DNA of 30,002 nt from VBKO01 sp036393835 (GTDB lineage: Bacteria > Myxococcota > Myxococcia > Myxococcales > 40CM-4-68-19), in contig DASWGI010000255.1 of the NCBI GenBank assembly GCA_036393835.1, positions 1 to 30,002 of the forward strand, given 5' to 3'. The position numbers were made by a program, and so were the translations under genes. Below are positions 6,583-14,961 of this stretch, in pieces. How positions within the stretch are numbered: the stretch's first letter is position 1; every line of letters starts with the position of its first letter. The notes beneath the pieces are model-generated. The model saw only the letters and a list, made by a program, of their open reading frames with translations. It ran no database searches and was not told where the DNA came from.

Positions 6583-8751
6583 TCAGCGGGGCTTCTGCAG
6601 CAGCGCCGAGCCGGGCGAAAGCGGCAGCGGCCATGAGTGCCGGGATTCGAGGAGGCCCGCGAGCTGCGCCGCGTCCATCGGGCGGGCGAAGTGGTACCCC
6701 TGCGCGTAGTCGCAGTGCAGGATCTCCAGCTGCGCCACCTGGGCCGGCGTCTCCACGCCCTCGGCGACCACGTCCATGCCCAGCGCGCGTGCAAGCGACA
6801 AGATGGTGCGCACGATCTCGGCGTGCTTGCTGGAGCTGTCGACGCGCGCCACGAACGACCGGTCGAGCTTGAGCGTGTCGAAGCGGAAGTTGTGCAAGTA
6901 CGAGAGCGACGAGTAGCCGGTGCCGAAGTCGTCCAGGAGGAGGTGCACGCCCAGCGCCTTGATCTGCGCCAGGAGCAGCGAGGCGGGGCCGGCGTTCTCC
7001 ATGATCACGCTCTCGGTGACCTCCAGCCGGAGCCGGTGGGGCTCGAGCCCGCTCTGCTGCAGGGCAGAGCGCACCTGCTCGAGCAGCTCGGCGCGCAGGA
7101 GCTGCCGGGCGGAGAGGTTCACGCTCACCGCGACCGGAGCGCTCCGCGGCAGCCGGTCGGCGAATCCGCGCGCCGCCTTGCAGGATTCTCGCAGCACCCA
7201 CTCGCCGATGGGGAGGATGAGGCCCGTCTCCTCGGCAGCGGGGATGAACTCGGCCGGCGGGATGCGCCCGCGCTTCGGGTGCTGCCACTCGACCAGCGCC
7301 TCGCAGCCCGCGATGAGCCCGGTCGAGAGCGAGACGATCGGCTGGAAGGCGAGGCGCAGCTCGTTGCGCTCCAGCGCCCGGTAGAGGTCGGTCTCCAGCT
7401 GCAGCTGCGCGCGCGCGTGCGCGTGCATCGCCGGGTGGAACACCGCGTGGCGGGCGCGCCCCAGCTGCTTGGCGCGGTACATGGCGGTGTCGGCGTCGCG
7501 GAGCAGCTCCTCGGGCCGCGTGTACGCGCGCCCCGCGACCGCGATGCCGATGCTGGCGGTGGCGAAGACCTCCACTCCGCCGAGATCGTGGGCGGGCGCC
7601 AGCTCGGCCTGGATGCGCTCCGCGCAGCGCGCCGGGTCCTCCGGAGCGCCGTAGTCCTCGAGGAGGAGGGCGAACTCGTCTCCGCCCAGCCGCGCCACGG
7701 TGTCGCCGGGCCGGACGCATCCGAGCAGCCGCTTGCCCACCGACACGAGCAGCCGGTCGCCCATCGCATGGCCCAGGCTCTCGTTGATGTTCTTGAACCG
7801 GTCCACGTCGAGGAAGAGGACGGCGAAGCGCAGGTCCGGCTTGCGCTGCAGGAACGCCATCGCCTGCCGGAGCCGGTCCATGAACAGCGAGCGGTTCGGC
7901 AGCCCGGTGAGCGCGTCGTGCAGCGCGTCGTGGAGGAGCTTCTCCTCGGCTTCCTTGCGCTCGGTGACGTCAGTCTGCGATCCCGCCATCCGCGTCGCGT
8001 TGCCCTGCGCGTCGCGCACCGCCGTGCCGCGCAGCAGCACCCACCTCCAGGTCCCGTCCGCATGGCGGATGCGGTGCTCCACCTCCAGGTTGGGGGTGTC
8101 GCCCGAGAGGTGCCGCGCCAGGTCGCCGGAGAGCCGGTCGCGATCGTCGGGGTGCACCCGCTCGAACCACGCCTCCGGGTCGCTGCCCAGCTCGTCCTCG
8201 CGCAGGCCGAGCATCTGCTTCCAGCGGGGCGAGAGGTAGACGCGGTTGGTGGCGAGGTCCCAGTCCCAGAGCCCGTCGTTGGCGCCGCGCTCGGCCAGGG
8301 CGTAGCGCTCCTCGCTCTGCCGCAGCGCGCGCTCGGCGCTCCGGCGCTCGGTGATGTCGAGCAGCGTGCCGGTGATCGCCGGCTTGCCGGCGAGCTCGGT
8401 GCGCGCTCCGTGCACCTCGACCTCGATGGGCGCGCCGTCCTTCCGCCGCGCATGGAAGGTGTAGTGCATGCTCTGCACCTCGCCCGCGAGGCGCCGGCGG
8501 ACGTTCTCGCGGACCAGCGGCCAGTCCGGCTCGCAGGTGAGCTGCTCGATGGGGACGCCGCCGCCGGCGAAGTCCTCGCGCGAGTAGCCGAAGATCTCGC
8601 AGAACTTCGGGTTCGCGTAGACCACCCGGCCGTCCTGGATGACGTAGATGCCCGCGATCGACTGCTCCACCAAGGCCCGGAAGCTGTCCTCGCCAGGGGC
8701 CGGCGCCTCCCCCGGGGGCGCGGCGGCCGGTGCCTGATCCTGCGCGCTCAT
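6583..8751 (-). CDS. PAS-PAS-GGDEF-EAL cyclic-di-GMP signalling protein
   Basis: A 722-residue protein with no membrane helix. Two PAS sensor domains (about residues 22-135 and 145-265) precede a diguanylate cyclase domain (about 272-440) with intact GGDEF (356-360) and an upstream RxxD inhibitory site (Arg347/Asp350), then an EAL phosphodiesterase domain (about 452-705) with EAL (484-486), a DDFGTGYSS loop and KLDRSF. Both catalytic halves look complete, so it could make and degrade c-di-GMP, with PAS ligands deciding the balance. The ATG at 8751 has GAAGG sequences directly upstream; a frame open to 8838 would run into the marC start and is not favoured. Its 3' end converges on the NRAMP gene with a 4-base gap. 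Confidence 0.93.
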   Translation of the reverse strand: MSAQDQAPAAAPPGEAPAPGEDSFRALVEQSIAGIYVIQDGRVVYANPKFCEIFGYSREDFAGGGVPIEQLTCEPDWPLVRENVRRRLAGEVQSMHYTFHARRKDGAPIEVEVHGARTELAGKPAITGTLLDITERRSAERALRQSEERYALAERGANDGLWDWDLATNRVYLSPRWKQMLGLREDELGSDPEAWFERVHPDDRDRLSGDLARHLSGDTPNLEVEHRIRHADGTWRWVLLRGTAVRDAQGNATRMAGSQTDVTERKEAEEKLLHDALHDALTGLPNRSLFMDRLRQAMAFLQRKPDLRFAVLFLDVDRFKNINESLGHAMGDRLLVSVGKRLLGCVRPGDTVARLGGDEFALLLEDYGAPEDPARCAERIQAELAPAHDLGGVEVFATASIGIAVAGRAYTRPEELLRDADTAMYRAKQLGRARHAVFHPAMHAHARAQLQLETDLYRALERNELRLAFQPIVSLSTGLIAGCEALVEWQHPKRGRIPPAEFIPAAEETGLILPIGEWVLRESCKAARGFADRLPRSAPVAVSVNLSARQLLRAELLEQVRSALQQSGLEPHRLRLEVTESVIMENAGPASLLLAQIKALGVHLLLDDFGTGYSSLSYLHNFRFDTLKLDRSFVARVDSSSKHAEIVRTILSLARALGMDVVAEGVETPAQVAQLEILHCDYAQGYHFARPMDAAQLAGLLESRHSWPLPLSPGSALLQKPR

Positions 8752-8832
8752 CCTTCGGCATCCTTCGTCGGCGGCGAAATTCTCCGGGATCGCCCCTGAG
8801 AATGCAAAGCGGCGTGGTACAAGCCGTTCACC

Positions 8833-9483
8833 ATGCACTCCTGGGTGCGCGAGCTGTTGTCCTTCAGCCTGCTCTCGCTCTCCGCCATCTTCTTCGTCGT
8901 CGATCCCATGGGCGTGGTCCCGATCTTCGTGGCCATGACCCAGGGCGACTCCGAGGAGAAGCGGCGGCGCATGGCCCGGCGCGCGTCGCTCACCGCATTC
9001 GCCGTCCTCACCGTCTTCGCCGTGGCGGGGACCGTCATCTTCCGGCTGCTCGGCGTCACGCTGGGCGCGTTCAAGGTCGCCGGCGGCATCCTGCTCTTGC
9101 TCACCTCCATCGAGATGCTGCGCGCGCAGCAGGTCCGCACCCGCATCATCCCGGAGGAGGAGCAGGAAGGCGCCGAGAAGGACGACGTGGCCATCTTCCC
9201 GCTGGCGATCCCGCTGCTCGCCGGCCCCGGCGCCATCGCCACGGTGACCGCGCTGATGGGGCGGGCGGGGCGCACCCTGTTCATGGTGCCGGTGGTGCTC
9301 TCCATCGCCGTCACTTGCGTGGCGAGCTATGCGATGCTGCGGGCCGCCACGCCGATCTCGCGCTTCCTCGGCGTCACCGGGCTGAACGTCATGAACCGCG
9401 TCATCGGCCTCATCATCGGCGCCCTCGCGGTGCAGTTCATCTTCGACGGGCTCAAGGACAGCTTCCCGAGGCTGTTCGCGTGA
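8833..9483 (+). CDS. MarC-family integral membrane protein
   Basis: A 216-residue inner-membrane protein with about six helices. FFVVDPMGVVPIFVAMT near the N-terminus and PLAIPLLAGPGAIATV (about residues 123-138) in the second half are the conserved paired motifs of the MarC/UPF0056 family. The family has no settled biochemical function; MarC itself was originally misassigned to antibiotic resistance. It opens the long plus-strand run leading into the LPS genes and overlaps the next start by 4 bases in a GTGA junction. The 81-base gap to the divergent c-di-GMP gene must hold both promoters, but I see no convincing pair of boxes. Confidence 0.9.
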   Translation: MHSWVRELLSFSLLSLSAIFFVVDPMGVVPIFVAMTQGDSEEKRRRMARRASLTAFAVLTVFAVAGTVIFRLLGVTLGAFKVAGGILLLLTSIEMLRAQQVRTRIIPEEEQEGAEKDDVAIFPLAIPLLAGPGAIATVTALMGRAGRTLFMVPVVLSIAVTCVASYAMLRAATPISRFLGVTGLNVMNRVIGLIIGALAVQFIFDGLKDSFPRLFA

Positions 9484-10265
9484 GGCCGCTCCTGCTCGCG
9501 CTGGCGCTGTGCGCCGGCTGCGCGCTGCCGGTGGTCAGCGCCGGCACCTTCCTGCCGGCGGGAGATCTGCAGAAGGGCCAGGTGCACGTCAGCCTGTCGA
9601 TGGAAGCGGGGCGCGTGCTGGCGGGCCCCAGCGACGTGGCCGACAAGACGATCGCGCCCGAGACGAGCAAGTGGGAGGTGCTCACCTGGGTCGCCTCCGA
9701 CGCCTCCATCCGCTGGCAGGTGCTCTACCACCTGGCCTTCGAGGCGCAGCTCAAGCTGTCGAACCCCATCTCGCCCTTCAGCCCCGCGCTCGTCGGCGGC
9801 GCGCTCGGCGCGCGGCTGCGACTCTACGACCTGCAGCAGGGGGAAGGGCTGGCCTTCGAGATCGGCACGCGCTTCGTGGGCGTGGGAGTGGAGCAGGAGC
9901 TGGTGCGCACGCAGGACGGGCGCACGCAAACCGATCTCTGGAAGTACCGGGCCTTCGGGGTCGAGGTGCCGTTCATCGCCACCTACCGCGTGTCGCCGCA
10001 GCTCGCGCTGACCGGCTCGCCCTTCCTCCGCCTGTACTGGATCCGCGCCTGGCACGAGACCGTCCAGCCCGACGGGACCGAGACGCTCAACCGCCTGCAA
10101 TGGACGCCGGTGCTCGCCGCCGGCCTGGGCGCGTCGATCGCGATGGATTTCGGCGTGGTCCAGGTCGCGCCGGGGTGCGCCCTCGAGCTCGCCACCCGCG
10201 CGGGGCCGAGCGCGCCGACCAAGCTCCTGGTCGAGCCGGGGATCTCCGTCGGGGTGCGTTTCTAG
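9480..10265 (+). CDS. Predicted outer-membrane beta-barrel protein, unknown function
   Basis: A 261-residue protein with an N-terminal export signal (MRPLLLALALCAGCALPVVSA). A cysteine at residue 15 (LCAGC) could serve as a lipobox but fits poorly at position -3, so signal peptidase I cleavage after VSA is an alternative. The rest alternates beta-strand-like segments (WQVLYHLAFEAQLKLS, ALGARLRLYDL, FGVEVPFIATYRVS) and ends in GISVGVRF. A terminal phenylalanine is the usual C-terminal signal for BAM-dependent barrels. It starts with a GTG overlapping the marC stop and ends directly against the waaA start, so it is co-expressed with LPS genes. I recognise no named family. Confidence 0.75.
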   Translation: MRPLLLALALCAGCALPVVSAGTFLPAGDLQKGQVHVSLSMEAGRVLAGPSDVADKTIAPETSKWEVLTWVASDASIRWQVLYHLAFEAQLKLSNPISPFSPALVGGALGARLRLYDLQQGEGLAFEIGTRFVGVGVEQELVRTQDGRTQTDLWKYRAFGVEVPFIATYRVSPQLALTGSPFLRLYWIRAWHETVQPDGTETLNRLQWTPVLAAGLGASIAMDFGVVQVAPGCALELATRAGPSAPTKLLVEPGISVGVRF

Positions 10266-11534
10266 ATGCGCCTCTTCGCGGCGGCGCTGGAGTGGGCGAT
10301 CTTCCTCGTCCTCTTCCCCTTCCTGCTTCTGCACCCGCGTGTGCGGCAGGGGATCCGGCGCCGCCTGGGCCTCTACGACGGCGAGGTGGTGCGCAGGCCG
10401 GGGCCGCGGGTGTGGCTCCACGGCGCCTCCGCGGGCGACGTCCTCAGCCTGGTGCCCATCGTCCGCGAGCTGAAGGCGCTGCGGCCCGACGCGCGCGTCG
10501 TGGTGTCCGCGATCACCGACTCCGGCGCCGCGATGGCCGAGCAGCGGCTCATCGCCAGCGGCCTCGCCGACGCGGTCACCTTCCTGCCCTACGATCTCCC
10601 CGGCCCGTGCCGCCGCGCCATGGCGGCGCTGCGGCCGGACGTGCTGGTGCTCGAGTACACCGAGCTGTGGCCGCAGCTCATCCGCGCCGCCTCGCGCGCC
10701 GGCGTCCGGCTGGCGATGACCAACGGCCGCATCGCGCCGGAGAACCTCGGACGCTACCGGCTCCTCTTCGCGCTGGCCGGCAACCTCCTCGAGCACTTCG
10801 ACGTGCTGATGATGCGCGCCGACGACGAGGCGGAGCGCGCCCTGCAGCTGGGGGCGCCGCGCGACCGGTTGCACGTCACCGGCAACACCAAGTTCGACGC
10901 GCTGGCGGTGAGCGTGCCCGAGGCGGTGGACGAGGGGCTCCGCGCGGCGCTGGGCCTGCGCGGCGAGCGGCTCTGGGTGTGCGGCTCCACGCACGAAGGC
11001 GAGGAGGGGCCGCTCCTCGACGTGTACGCGGCGCTCCGGCGCGAGTTCCCCGATCTGCGGCTGGTGCTCGCTCCGCGCTACGTGGAGCGATCGGGGCGCG
11101 TGCTGGCCGCGGCGCGCGAGCGCGGCCTGTCCGCCCGGCTGCGCTCCGAGCCGGGCGGCGGCGAGGCCGTGGTCGTGCTGGACACCATCGGCGAGCTGGT
11201 GCGCGTCTACCAGCTCGCCACCGTGGTCTTCGTGGGCGGCAGCTTCACCCGGCGCGGCGGCCAGAACATCCTCGAGCCGGCGGCCTGCGGGAAGCCGGTG
11301 CTGTTCGGTCCGCGCATGGAGAACTTTCAGGACAGCGTGCAGGTGCTGGTCGGGCGCGGCGGGCTCCAGGTGCGCGACGCCGCGGCCCTCCAGCGGATCC
11401 TGCGCGACCTGCTCGGGCGCCCCGAGGAGATCCTCACCCTCGGCCAGCTCGCGCGCGAGGCGGTCTCGGCGGTGCGCGGCGCGAGCGCGCGGGACGCGCG
11501 GCTGATCGCCGACCTCATCCCGGAGGCGGCGTGA
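10266..11534 (+). CDS. waaA: 3-deoxy-D-manno-octulosonic acid (Kdo) transferase
   Basis: Membrane-anchored glycosyltransferase (422 residues; also called kdtA) that transfers Kdo from CMP-Kdo to the lipid A precursor on the cytoplasmic face. It has an N-terminal hydrophobic anchor (about residues 5-23), the N-terminal GT30 domain, GSTHEGEE near the interdomain region, and the C-terminal nucleotide-binding motif GGSFTRRGGQNILEP with FGPRMENF. The usual HxxSVGE motif is HGASAGD (Asp58), replacing the glutamate regarded as catalytic base, and the usual ETELWP is YTELWP (Tyr131). Context is decisive: it directly precedes lpxK and an LpxL-type gene. ATG start immediately after the previous stop. 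The number of Kdo residues added cannot be told. Confidence 0.93.
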   Translation: MRLFAAALEWAIFLVLFPFLLLHPRVRQGIRRRLGLYDGEVVRRPGPRVWLHGASAGDVLSLVPIVRELKALRPDARVVVSAITDSGAAMAEQRLIASGLADAVTFLPYDLPGPCRRAMAALRPDVLVLEYTELWPQLIRAASRAGVRLAMTNGRIAPENLGRYRLLFALAGNLLEHFDVLMMRADDEAERALQLGAPRDRLHVTGNTKFDALAVSVPEAVDEGLRAALGLRGERLWVCGSTHEGEEGPLLDVYAALRREFPDLRLVLAPRYVERSGRVLAAARERGLSARLRSEPGGGEAVVVLDTIGELVRVYQLATVVFVGGSFTRRGGQNILEPAACGKPVLFGPRMENFQDSVQVLVGRGGLQVRDAAALQRILRDLLGRPEEILTLGQLAREAVSAVRGASARDARLIADLIPEAA

Positions 11535-12535
11535 GCGGCTTCTGGTGGCGCACCGACGAGCCGGTCTGGGCGGAGGCCGCCCTGTGGCCGCTGTCGGTGG
11601 CCTCGCTCGCCTACCGGGCCGGCGCCGCGCTGGCCCGGGGGAGCGTCCGGCCGGTCAAGGCGGGAGCGCCGGTCATCTCCGTCGGGAACCTGGTGGTCGG
11701 GGGCGCGGGCAAGACGCCGGTGGCCCTCGAGCTCGCGGAGCGGCTCCTGCGGCGCGGCAAGCAGCCGGCGGTGCTCAGCCGCGGCTACGGCCGACGGGCG
11801 AGGCATCCGGTCGAGGTCTCGGAGCAGACGCCCTGCGCGCTGTCGGGGGACGAGCCGCTCCTGCTCAAGCGCCGCTGCCCGCGGCTGCGCGTGCTCGTCG
11901 GTCCTCGCCGCGCGGTGCTTGCCTCGCAGGCGGTGGCGCGCGGAGCCGACGTGCTGCTGCTCGACGACGGGCTGCAACACCACGAGCTGGAGCGGGACCT
12001 CGACGTGGTGGTGATGGACGCCTCCAACCCGCTGGGGAACGGCCGGCTCCTTCCCCGCGGTCCACTCCGCGAGCCGCTGGAGTCGCTGCGCCGGGTGCGG
12101 TGCGGGCTCCTCTGGCTGACGCGCTGCGATCTCCCGCGGGCGGCGGAGCTGCCGCGGCTCCCGCTGGCCGGGCCGGTGGAGAGCGCGTTCGCCGCGCGCG
12201 AGGCGCAACCGATCGCAGGCAAGGCGGCGTTCCTGTTCGCGGGCCTGGCGCGGCCGGAATCCTTCGAGGCGCTGGCCCGGGCCCGCGGCGCGCAGGTGGT
12301 CGGGAGCCGGTGGTTCGCCGATCATCATCCCTACTCGGCGCGCGATCTGCTGCAGCTGCGCCGCGCGGCGGAGCTGGCGGGCGCCGAGGTCCTGATGACC
12401 ACCGAGAAGGATTCCGTCCGGCTCGCCCCGTCCGATCTGACCGGCCCGCCGCCGATCGCGTCGGTGCCGGTCGACCTGCGCATCCTCGCCGGCGAACGGG
12501 CGCTCGAGGCCGCCCTGGACGAGGTGCTGCGGTGA
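11531..12535 (+). CDS. lpxK: Tetraacyldisaccharide 4'-kinase
   Basis: A 334-residue P-loop kinase phosphorylating the 4' position of the lipid A disaccharide to give lipid IVA. It has an N-terminal amphipathic membrane-associating region (FWWRTDEPVWAEAALWPLS), an unusual Walker A typical of LpxK (SVGNLVVGGAGKTP, GGAGKT at residues 57-62), SRGYGRR, and the Walker B-like DDGLQHHELERDLDVVVMD with NPLGNGRLLPRGPLREP downstream. The ending MTTEKDSVRL is also characteristic. The start is a GTG inside a GTGA overlap with the waaA stop. In E. coli this enzyme acts before WaaA; here the two genes are adjacent and translationally coupled. Confidence 0.95.
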   Translation: MSGFWWRTDEPVWAEAALWPLSVASLAYRAGAALARGSVRPVKAGAPVISVGNLVVGGAGKTPVALELAERLLRRGKQPAVLSRGYGRRARHPVEVSEQTPCALSGDEPLLLKRRCPRLRVLVGPRRAVLASQAVARGADVLLLDDGLQHHELERDLDVVVMDASNPLGNGRLLPRGPLREPLESLRRVRCGLLWLTRCDLPRAAELPRLPLAGPVESAFAAREAQPIAGKAAFLFAGLARPESFEALARARGAQVVGSRWFADHHPYSARDLLQLRRAAELAGAEVLMTTEKDSVRLAPSDLTGPPPIASVPVDLRILAGERALEAALDEVLR

Positions 12536-13380
12536 AGGGCCTCTGGGCCCGGTTCCTGCTCGGGCTCGGCGAAGCCCTGGGCACCGCCGCGTGGGCGGTC
12601 GGGCTGCGCAGGCGGGTCGCGCTCGAGGGCCTGCGCCGCGCCTTCCCGGAGCGTACCGAGGAGGAGCGGCGGGCGACCGCGCGCGCCGCCTACCGCCAGC
12701 TCGGCCGCAGCCTGGCGGAGGTCGCGCTCTCGCGCGATGTCCTGGACGCTGACCTCGAGGAGCTGGTGCGGTTCGAAGGCTGGGACCGCTACGAGTCCGC
12801 CCGGGCGCTTGGGCGCGGAGTGGTCATCGCGGTCGCGCACTTCGGCAACTGGGAGCTGGCCGCTCGCGCTTGCGCGCGGCGGGGGATGCCGCTCACCGCC
12901 ATCACGCGGGCGCTGCGAGGGCGGCTCAACGAGCGGCTCCTCGCCGCCCGCCGCGCGGGCGGGCTGCGCGAGCTGCCCGACAAAGGGTCCACCGGGGCGG
13001 CGCTGCGGTTGCTCCGGCGCGGCGAGACGCTGGCCGTGGTGGTCGATCAGAACATGCGCCCTTCGCGCGGCATCTTCGTCGATTTCTTCGGTGAGCCCGC
13101 CTGCACCACCCCCGCCGCCGCGGTCTTCGCCCTGCGCTCTGGAGCTCCCCTGCTGGCCGCGTTCCCGGTGCGCGGCCCCGACGGGACGCACCGGGTGATT
13201 CTCGAGGGCCCGTTCGGGCCGCCGCCCGGGGCGCGTGGCCATTCCGCCGTGAAGGCGCTCACCCAGGAAGTGACCCGCGCGGTCGAACGGGCGGTGCGCG
13301 CGCATCCGGACCACTGGTTCTGGGTCCACCGCCGCTGGAAGACGCGCCCGCCGGAAGGGCTGCCGCCGCCCGCGCGCTGA
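12532..13380 (+). CDS. Lipid A biosynthesis acyltransferase (LpxL/HtrB family)
   Basis: A 282-residue inner-membrane-associated acyltransferase adding a secondary acyl chain to Kdo-lipid A. The catalytic HX4E motif is HFGNWE (His103/Glu108). Other family marks are the N-terminal hydrophobic segment, ITRALRGRLNERL, a DQNMRPSRGIFVDFFG block (family usually DQ...G.fv.FFG) and the C-terminal HPDHWFWVHRRWKTRP. It overlaps lpxK in a GTGA junction. Only one late acyltransferase is visible, so whether it is LpxL- or LpxM-like, and its chain-length preference, cannot be decided; no symbol is given. Confidence 0.92.
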   Translation: MKGLWARFLLGLGEALGTAAWAVGLRRRVALEGLRRAFPERTEEERRATARAAYRQLGRSLAEVALSRDVLDADLEELVRFEGWDRYESARALGRGVVIAVAHFGNWELAARACARRGMPLTAITRALRGRLNERLLAARRAGGLRELPDKGSTGAALRLLRRGETLAVVVDQNMRPSRGIFVDFFGEPACTTPAAAVFALRSGAPLLAAFPVRGPDGTHRVILEGPFGPPPGARGHSAVKALTQEVTRAVERAVRAHPDHWFWVHRRWKTRPPEGLPPPAR

Positions 13381-13402
13381 ACTTGCCGGCCCCGAGGAAT
13401 TC

Positions 13403-14485
13403 GTGAGAGACACCGCCTCCATGCAGCGCAACGCCGACCTGCGCTCGCTCCTGGATCGCTTCGAAGGCGCCCGCATCGCCGTGGTCGGGGACCTGGTCGC
13501 CGACGAGTACCTGTACGGCGAGACGGAACGCATCAGCCGCGAGGCGCCGGTCTTGATCGTGCGCTACGAGTCGAGCGACCTGAAGCCCGGCTGCGGCGCC
13601 AACGCGGTGACGAATCTTTGCGCGCTGGGGGCGCGCGTCGCGGCAGTCGGGCTGGTGGGCGACGACCCCACCGGAGCGCGGCTCCGGCGGCTCCTGGAGG
13701 AAGCGGGAGCGGACGTGTCGGGCGTCCTCGCGGCGCCGGGGGTCCCCACCGCGACCAAGACGCGGGTGCTGGCGGGAGGCAAGAACACCCGGCGCCAGCA
13801 GATGCTGCGCATCGACCGGGACGGCCCGGGCGCGCCGCCTGCCTCGCTGCTCGCGCGGGTGCTTCGCGCGGTCAAGGAAGCGGCCCGGGAGGCCGACGCC
13901 GTGATGGTCTCCGACTACGGTGCCGGATTGCTCAGCCCGCCGGTGGTCGAGGCGGTGCTGGGCCTCGCCCAGGCAGGCAAGGTCGTCTGCGCCGATTCGC
14001 GCTACGGCCTCTCGCAGTACCGGGGCGTCACGCAGGCCAAGCCCAACGAGGTCGAGCTGGAGCAGCTCGCGGGACGGCAGCTCGGCGGGGACCTGGATGC
14101 GATCGAGGAGGCCGGCCGGGAGCTGCTCCGCTCGCTGCGGGCGAAGTCGCTCCTGGTCACCCGGGGACGCGCCGGGATGCTGCTCCTCCGCCCCGGCGCG
14201 CCCGCGGCCGCGCTGCCGGTGCACGGGTCCGCGACCGCCGTCGACGTGACCGGCGCCGGCGACACGGTGATGGCGGCCAATACGCTGGGCATCGCCTGCG
14301 GCGCCGACCCGGTCCAGGCCGCGCGCCTCGCCAACGTGGCGGGCGCGCTGGTGGTGCAGAAGCCGGGCACCGCCACCGTCACCGCGGCCGAGTTGCGCAA
14401 GGAGCTGCTGCGCGCCACCGTGGCCGGGCCGGAGCTGCTCGAGCCCGCGCAGGAGCCCGCGCGCCGCAGGAGGGCCCGGCGGTGA
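13403..14485 (+). CDS. hldA: D-glycero-beta-D-manno-heptose-7-phosphate kinase (RfaE domain I)
   Basis: A 360-residue PfkB-family sugar kinase making heptose 1,7-bisphosphate for ADP-heptose synthesis. The N-terminal VVGDLVADEYLYGETERISREAPV is characteristic of HldE/RfaE kinase domains; SDYGAG (170-174) and the catalytic DVTGAGD (281-287, Asp287 the likely base) are intact. The substrate-side motif KPGCGANAV replaces the commoner PGGAANVA. The tail is basic (RRRRARR). The GTG at 13403 is preferred over the ATG at 13421 because GAGGA lies a few bases ahead of it. In E. coli the kinase and nucleotidyltransferase are fused as HldE; here they are two genes overlapping by 4 bases. Confidence 0.92.
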   Translation: MRDTASMQRNADLRSLLDRFEGARIAVVGDLVADEYLYGETERISREAPVLIVRYESSDLKPGCGANAVTNLCALGARVAAVGLVGDDPTGARLRRLLEEAGADVSGVLAAPGVPTATKTRVLAGGKNTRRQQMLRIDRDGPGAPPASLLARVLRAVKEAAREADAVMVSDYGAGLLSPPVVEAVLGLAQAGKVVCADSRYGLSQYRGVTQAKPNEVELEQLAGRQLGGDLDAIEEAGRELLRSLRAKSLLVTRGRAGMLLLRPGAPAAALPVHGSATAVDVTGAGDTVMAANTLGIACGADPVQAARLANVAGALVVQKPGTATVTAAELRKELLRATVAGPELLEPAQEPARRRRARR

Positions 14486-14961
14486 AGAAGCTCGTGCCGC
14501 TCGCGCAGGCCGTCGCGGCGCGCGAGTCGGCGCGCGCGCAGGGCCGCATGGTCGCGGTCGCCAACGGCGCCTTCGACCTGCTCCACGTCGGCCACGTGCG
14601 CTATCTGCAGGGCGCCAAGGATCTGACGCGCGGCGGACTGCTCGTCGTCGGCGTGAACACCGACCGCAGCGTCCAGGCGGCCAAAGGTCCGAAGCGGCCG
14701 ATCGTGCCGGAAGAGGAGCGCGCCGAGCTGGTCGCGGCGCTCGGCTGCGTGGACCTGGTGGTGTTCTTCGACGAGCCCGACGCGGCCGCGCTGCTCACCG
14801 CCGTCCGCCCCGACCTGCACGTGAAGGGGACCGACTACGGCGAAGACTCGGTCCCGGAGCGCGAGCTGGTGGCGCGCCTGGGGGGGCGCACGGTCATCGC
14901 CGGCGACCCCAAGGACCATTCGACCACCGACGTGGTCGCGCGCATCCGGGAGCTGCCGTGA
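14482..14961 (+). CDS. hldC: D-glycero-beta-D-manno-heptose 1-phosphate adenylyltransferase (RfaE domain II)
   Basis: A 159-residue cytidylyltransferase-fold enzyme forming ADP-heptose from heptose 1-phosphate and ATP. The NGAFDLLHVGHVRYL block contains the HxGH nucleotide-binding motif (His35, His38), followed by VGVNTDRSVQAAKGPKRPI and the late motif DPKDHSTTDVV (family ...STT.iv). The GTG start sits in a GTGA overlap with the kinase gene and also has AGGAGGG about ten bases upstream. Together with the kinase it replaces the fused HldE of enterobacteria. The phosphatase (GmhB) and isomerase (GmhA) needed for the same pathway are not in the window. Confidence 0.93.
   Translation: MKKLVPLAQAVAARESARAQGRMVAVANGAFDLLHVGHVRYLQGAKDLTRGGLLVVGVNTDRSVQAAKGPKRPIVPEEERAELVAALGCVDLVVFFDEPDAAALLTAVRPDLHVKGTDYGEDSVPERELVARLGGRTVIAGDPKDHSTTDVVARIRELP

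Noticed and set aside
6574..6587. GCTGA/TCAGC hairpin between the converging NRAMP and GGDEF-EAL genes as a terminator
   Set aside because: Only five base pairs, formed by the two stop codons facing each other, with no T-run.
6637..8799. 720-codon plus-strand frame opposite the GGDEF-EAL gene
   Set aside because: Its composition is Arg/Glu/Leu-rich without motifs, whereas the minus strand encodes four intact domains.
9509..11530. Plus-strand frame extending lpxK upstream through waaA
   Set aside because: It is out of frame with the clear barrel-protein and WaaA reading frames; lpxK begins at the GTGA junction at 11531.
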